Origin: Didymodactylos carnosus
Taxonomy: Eukaryota > Rotifera > Eurotatoria > Philodinida > Philodinidae
NCBI GenBank assembly: GCA_905250885.1
Contig: CAJNOQ010001005.1
Span: 1-37,550 of the forward strand
Length of the DNA stretch: 37,550 nucleotides
Direction of reading: 5' to 3'
The position numbers were made by a program, and so were the translations under genes. This document shows positions 35,006 through 37,550 of the stretch, in pieces. Below the pieces are notes generated by a model. The model searched no databases. It was given only the letters and a program-made list of their open reading frames with translations, and had not been told where the DNA came from. The first letter of the stretch is position 1. Each line of letters begins with the position of its first letter.

Positions 35006-35244
35006 CTACTCTTCGTTTTGCGGTAAAACGTTGTGCTGAGCATATTGCTTCACATGAAGGTTAAATATACATAAACATAGCCTGGAGAGAAATTTCAAGG
35101 TGATCAAAAGATTGCATTTTAAAGTCTGATGAAGACTAATCAATATAGGCACTGCTTTTCTGCAATGGTCTGGAAGACTAGTACAAATCACATACGAGAG
35201 TACTTCTCCAAGTGATGAATCACTCTTTCCATAAAAGACATGAC
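35006..35244 (-). pseudogene. Second LRR-like fragment
   Basis: An open stretch after a good acceptor (GATTACTTTTCAG) running to a TAG at 35006-35008. The segment LPDHCRKAVPILISLHQTLK parallels FGHCCRIVPVLLTRLSRLKY in the fragment at 33995-34742, so the two are probably diverged copies of one family lying in tandem. There is no start codon context and no upstream exon was found. It is probably a relic, but could be a terminal exon. Confidence 0.3.
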
Positions 35245-35901
35245 CTGAAAAGTAATCGATAACTTAGATTCCTAATATGGTCATGGGAGTATGCCTTATG
35301 CCTTTGAAGGTCCGCTATTCTATACGCTCACTCATCAGAGTCATCAATTTTTGATCTGTCTTGGTTGGAAAGTTGTATTCAAGATATCCCGCCTCTTCTA
35401 TTTTCGAAAAAGTTTTGATTTTGAGTTGAACATTTCTAAGGGTAGAGAAAAGCCTGGGATGCAAAATGCGACCACTTCCAGCATTCCACGACCTTCCTTG
35501 AAAAAGTTATGATTTTTATAAGTTTTCTTTCAAGGCCTCAGAAACCTCAACGTTTCAGTTTCATAAATTTTTCCTTCGTTTTCTGTACATCAAAATTTTT
35601 TCTTACAGAATTTTTGGATCAGTTATCGTGGAGATACAAGTGTTACAGCAAATACCCTGTCGTGACTTGTGTACAAAATGTGTTTTTCTCAATATGCGTC
35701 ATCTTGTTAGTTCCTTCAATCTACCCACACTACGACTCCTCAAACAAATGATCTGATTTCTGATAATCTTTTTAGCCCGATCGAACATTGGCTTCCTCAG
35801 TTTCTAAGGAGGAAACAAAAGAGAGGATCACTCTTAACCGGTTAGTAGAATAAAACTGAAAGTTGATCTTCCGATGACCTTAGTTGGAATCCGCGCTATC
35901 G

Positions 35902-35952
35902 ATTACTTCTAGTGCCATGCTTTTATGGAAAAAGCACGGCACTAGAAGTAAT
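35902..35952. repeat. 23-bp stem hairpin
   Basis: Arms 35902-35924 and 35930-35952 are inverted repeats with one mismatch (ATTACTTCTAGTGCC and GGCACTAGAAGTAAT are exact), around a five-base loop. It could be a fold-back element. The stem is shorter than usual for an animal microRNA precursor. Confidence 0.75.
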
Positions 35953-36202
35953 AATATAATATTAATAACAATATAATTGTAATTATTATTAACTGTTACT
36001 ATTTCATCACCGTACATTAGTTTTTCTGTAAAATATTTTATCGTAGTAATAATTTGTTGTTGATGTTTAAAACCGAGCTGGACATTGTTTTTGATACAGC
36101 AAGTTATAGAGGGCTGCTACTACACCCCTAGCTTTATCTTAAACTACGTCCTGTTGCTGATATTTGCGTTTTTTTCAGAGTCAAGCTTCCTGATAGCTAA
36201 GA

Positions 36203-36290
36203 TATTTTACTTATTAAGTATATTTGGACTATTGTGGTTGGTATGACAGCTCCACGATCATTGAAATACGTTTTTCAAACCTGTTTCTTT
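36203..36290. repeat. Inverted duplication, left arm
   Basis: Its reverse complement recurs essentially without mismatch near 37026-37115, for example AATACGTTTTTCAAACCTGT here and ACAGGTTTGAAAAACGTATT there. Spacing is about 0.74 kb. Confidence 0.85.
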
Positions 36291-37009
36291 CTGTTTCACT
36301 CATTTTAGTCTTAAATAATATATCCATGTAAAAAGTCAAACAGACCCAATGCACTTAGTTTTGCATAATTTTTCAAAAATAACCATACATAGTTGAAAAT
36401 TGTACATAATTCACAAGACTCTATGCATAAAAGAGTCATATACGTAAGATGCACGTAAAGCAAACTTCGAGTGAAATTTGTTTTTGACTTTATTATATAT
36501 ATTCTGATTCGTGGTTTGCTATTTCGAAACTTTTGGTTGATTTTCAGTTTTGGGTGGTAAAAATTGATAATTACGGGCAGAATTCCTACTTTTCACCTCT
36601 GACTTCGAAAAACCGAACTTTCTCAGCAATGAAACAAAATTTTAAAAAAGCTCTACGTACTTTTAAAGTTCGTTTGATGATTTCATGTTCGTTGATGAAG
36701 CCGGTGACCGTTATCAAAATGCTACTGGTCCTATGTATAATTCAACCAATACTGTTTGAATTAATGCAACAAAAAACTATTCTTTTTAAATTTGAGTATG
36801 CGCAAAACGGTTGTCGGGGATGACAATAGTTGAGTAGCACTGATGATAAAACTGATAAAGCATGTAAATGAGCAACATTTACGAACTAATAGAGTCGTTC
36901 ATAGCTGTGAGCGCTATGAAATTCTAAAACAATAACTTGATGTTTGAGATTTTTAGATCGCTTCGTTTTTGTTTCCCTTGAAAATACTTTGACTTACAAC
37001 TGGTATGAT

Positions 37010-37131
37010 ATATTTCGTGCAAAAAAAAGAAACAGGTTTGAAAAACGTATTTCAATGATCGTGGAGCTGTCATACCAACCACAATAGTCCAAATATACTT
37101 AATAAGTAANATATTTCGTGCAAAAAAAAGA
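37010..37131. repeat. Inverted duplication, right arm, flanked by 21-bp direct repeats and an N
   Basis: The inverted copy (37031-37109 core) is bracketed by two identical 21-base direct repeats (37010-37030 and 37111-37131, beginning ATATTTCGTGC and followed by an A-run). The single N at 37110 lies at the junction with the second repeat. Comparison with the left arm suggests N is A. An assembly or fold-back artefact is a serious alternative to a real duplication. Confidence 0.8.
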
Positions 37132-37550
37132 TAGCCAACTGAATGTCATAAGTTAAACGTAGATCATTCATTGTTATAAGTAATAAGCAATTTGATTGTA
37201 CTCGCGATAGATATCATTGACAATGGTATCTTTTGATTTGCAGAGACATTCAGGTAATCGATCTGAATTATTTTGAAGTCTCAACCGTGAATCAGTTGAT
37301 CATTTTATAGTTTTTCAATGTTTGCCATATAACGTATAGTATAGAATATCTAACCATTCCCTAACCAAGCATCGCAGGAAAATCCCGTAGGAGTTTGTTT
37401 CGTCGGCAGCACTTTTTGAGGCATTATGGACTTCTGAATTTTAGTGTCTGATCATTCCATAATTTTGTTCAAGTGACGATCGAAGCTGCAACAAACAAAC
37501 CTTTTGGTAACAGATTCCTCATGTAGAAAAAGCTTTGACTATTTAATTGA

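Larger units (their letters stand above)
35245..37550. other. Intergenic, hairpin and inverted duplication, no gene called
   Basis: Holds the hairpin at 35902-35952, the inverted duplicate arms at 36203-36290 and 37026-37115, and the only ambiguous base of the window (37110). A plus-strand reading at about 36674-36753 (DEAGDRYQNATGPMYN) looks protein-like but is short and isolated. Confidence 0.4.

Noticed and set aside
35902..35952. microRNA precursor
   Set aside because: The loop is five bases and the whole hairpin is about 51 nt, shorter than typical animal precursors.
36533..36823. 96-codon plus-strand frame and a short DEAGDRYQNATGPMYN reading in another frame
   Set aside because: The long frame has no motif. 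The other is only about 29 codons between stops with no clear splice partners.

Overview
The window is AT-rich animal nuclear DNA. Genes are split by short GT-AG introns (mostly about 50-250 bp), carry AATAAA signals, and include metazoan families: ribosomal protein eL4, mannose-6-phosphate isomerase and two T-box factors of Brachyury type. The AT bias, compact genes, many small inverted-repeat elements and degenerate LRR-type fragments are compatible with a rotifer, perhaps bdelloid. The species is inferred, not proven. Nothing prokaryotic (operon, CRISPR array) was seen.

Layout. 1-1281: no gene recognised. 1282-7215 (minus): RPL4/eL4 in nine coding exons, with the start codon alone at the end of exon 1. 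Its introns hold a candidate C/D-box snoRNA (3637-3721) and two nearly identical 880-bp copies of an unknown repeat (1591-2470 and 4064-4943). 8277-8689 (plus): a small two-exon single-pass membrane protein, head-to-head with RPL4. 9235-10673 (plus): three-exon mannose-6-phosphate isomerase with all catalytic motifs. 10692-16330: repeats, including a 571-bp direct repeat pair whose second copy sits inside an inverted-repeat element (14770-15875).

16356-18757 and 23954-26221 (plus): two tandem Brachyury-like T-box genes with matching intron positions and phases and a similar upstream exon and donor. They are separated by 5 kb that contains a compound hairpin element (22151-22420). 26222-31409: AT-rich DNA with a SAM-like fragment, two inverted-repeat elements, a frameshifted Nudix pseudogene and a GC-richer repeat island. 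31410-32665 (minus): a six-exon gene of unknown function, found by joining phase-compatible exons. 32666-37550: repeats, decayed LRR-like fragments, a hairpin, and an 88-bp inverted duplication next to the only N in the window, which may be an assembly artefact.

The genes show no common pathway. eL4 and the isomerase are housekeeping genes, and the T-box pair are developmental transcription factors. The most notable points are the tandem Brachyury pair, the indel-free repeat pair inside RPL4, the intronic snoRNA candidate, and the uncharacterised gene at 31410-32665. All exon models come from reading splice sites, frame phase and remembered family motifs. No search, alignment program or transcript data was used.
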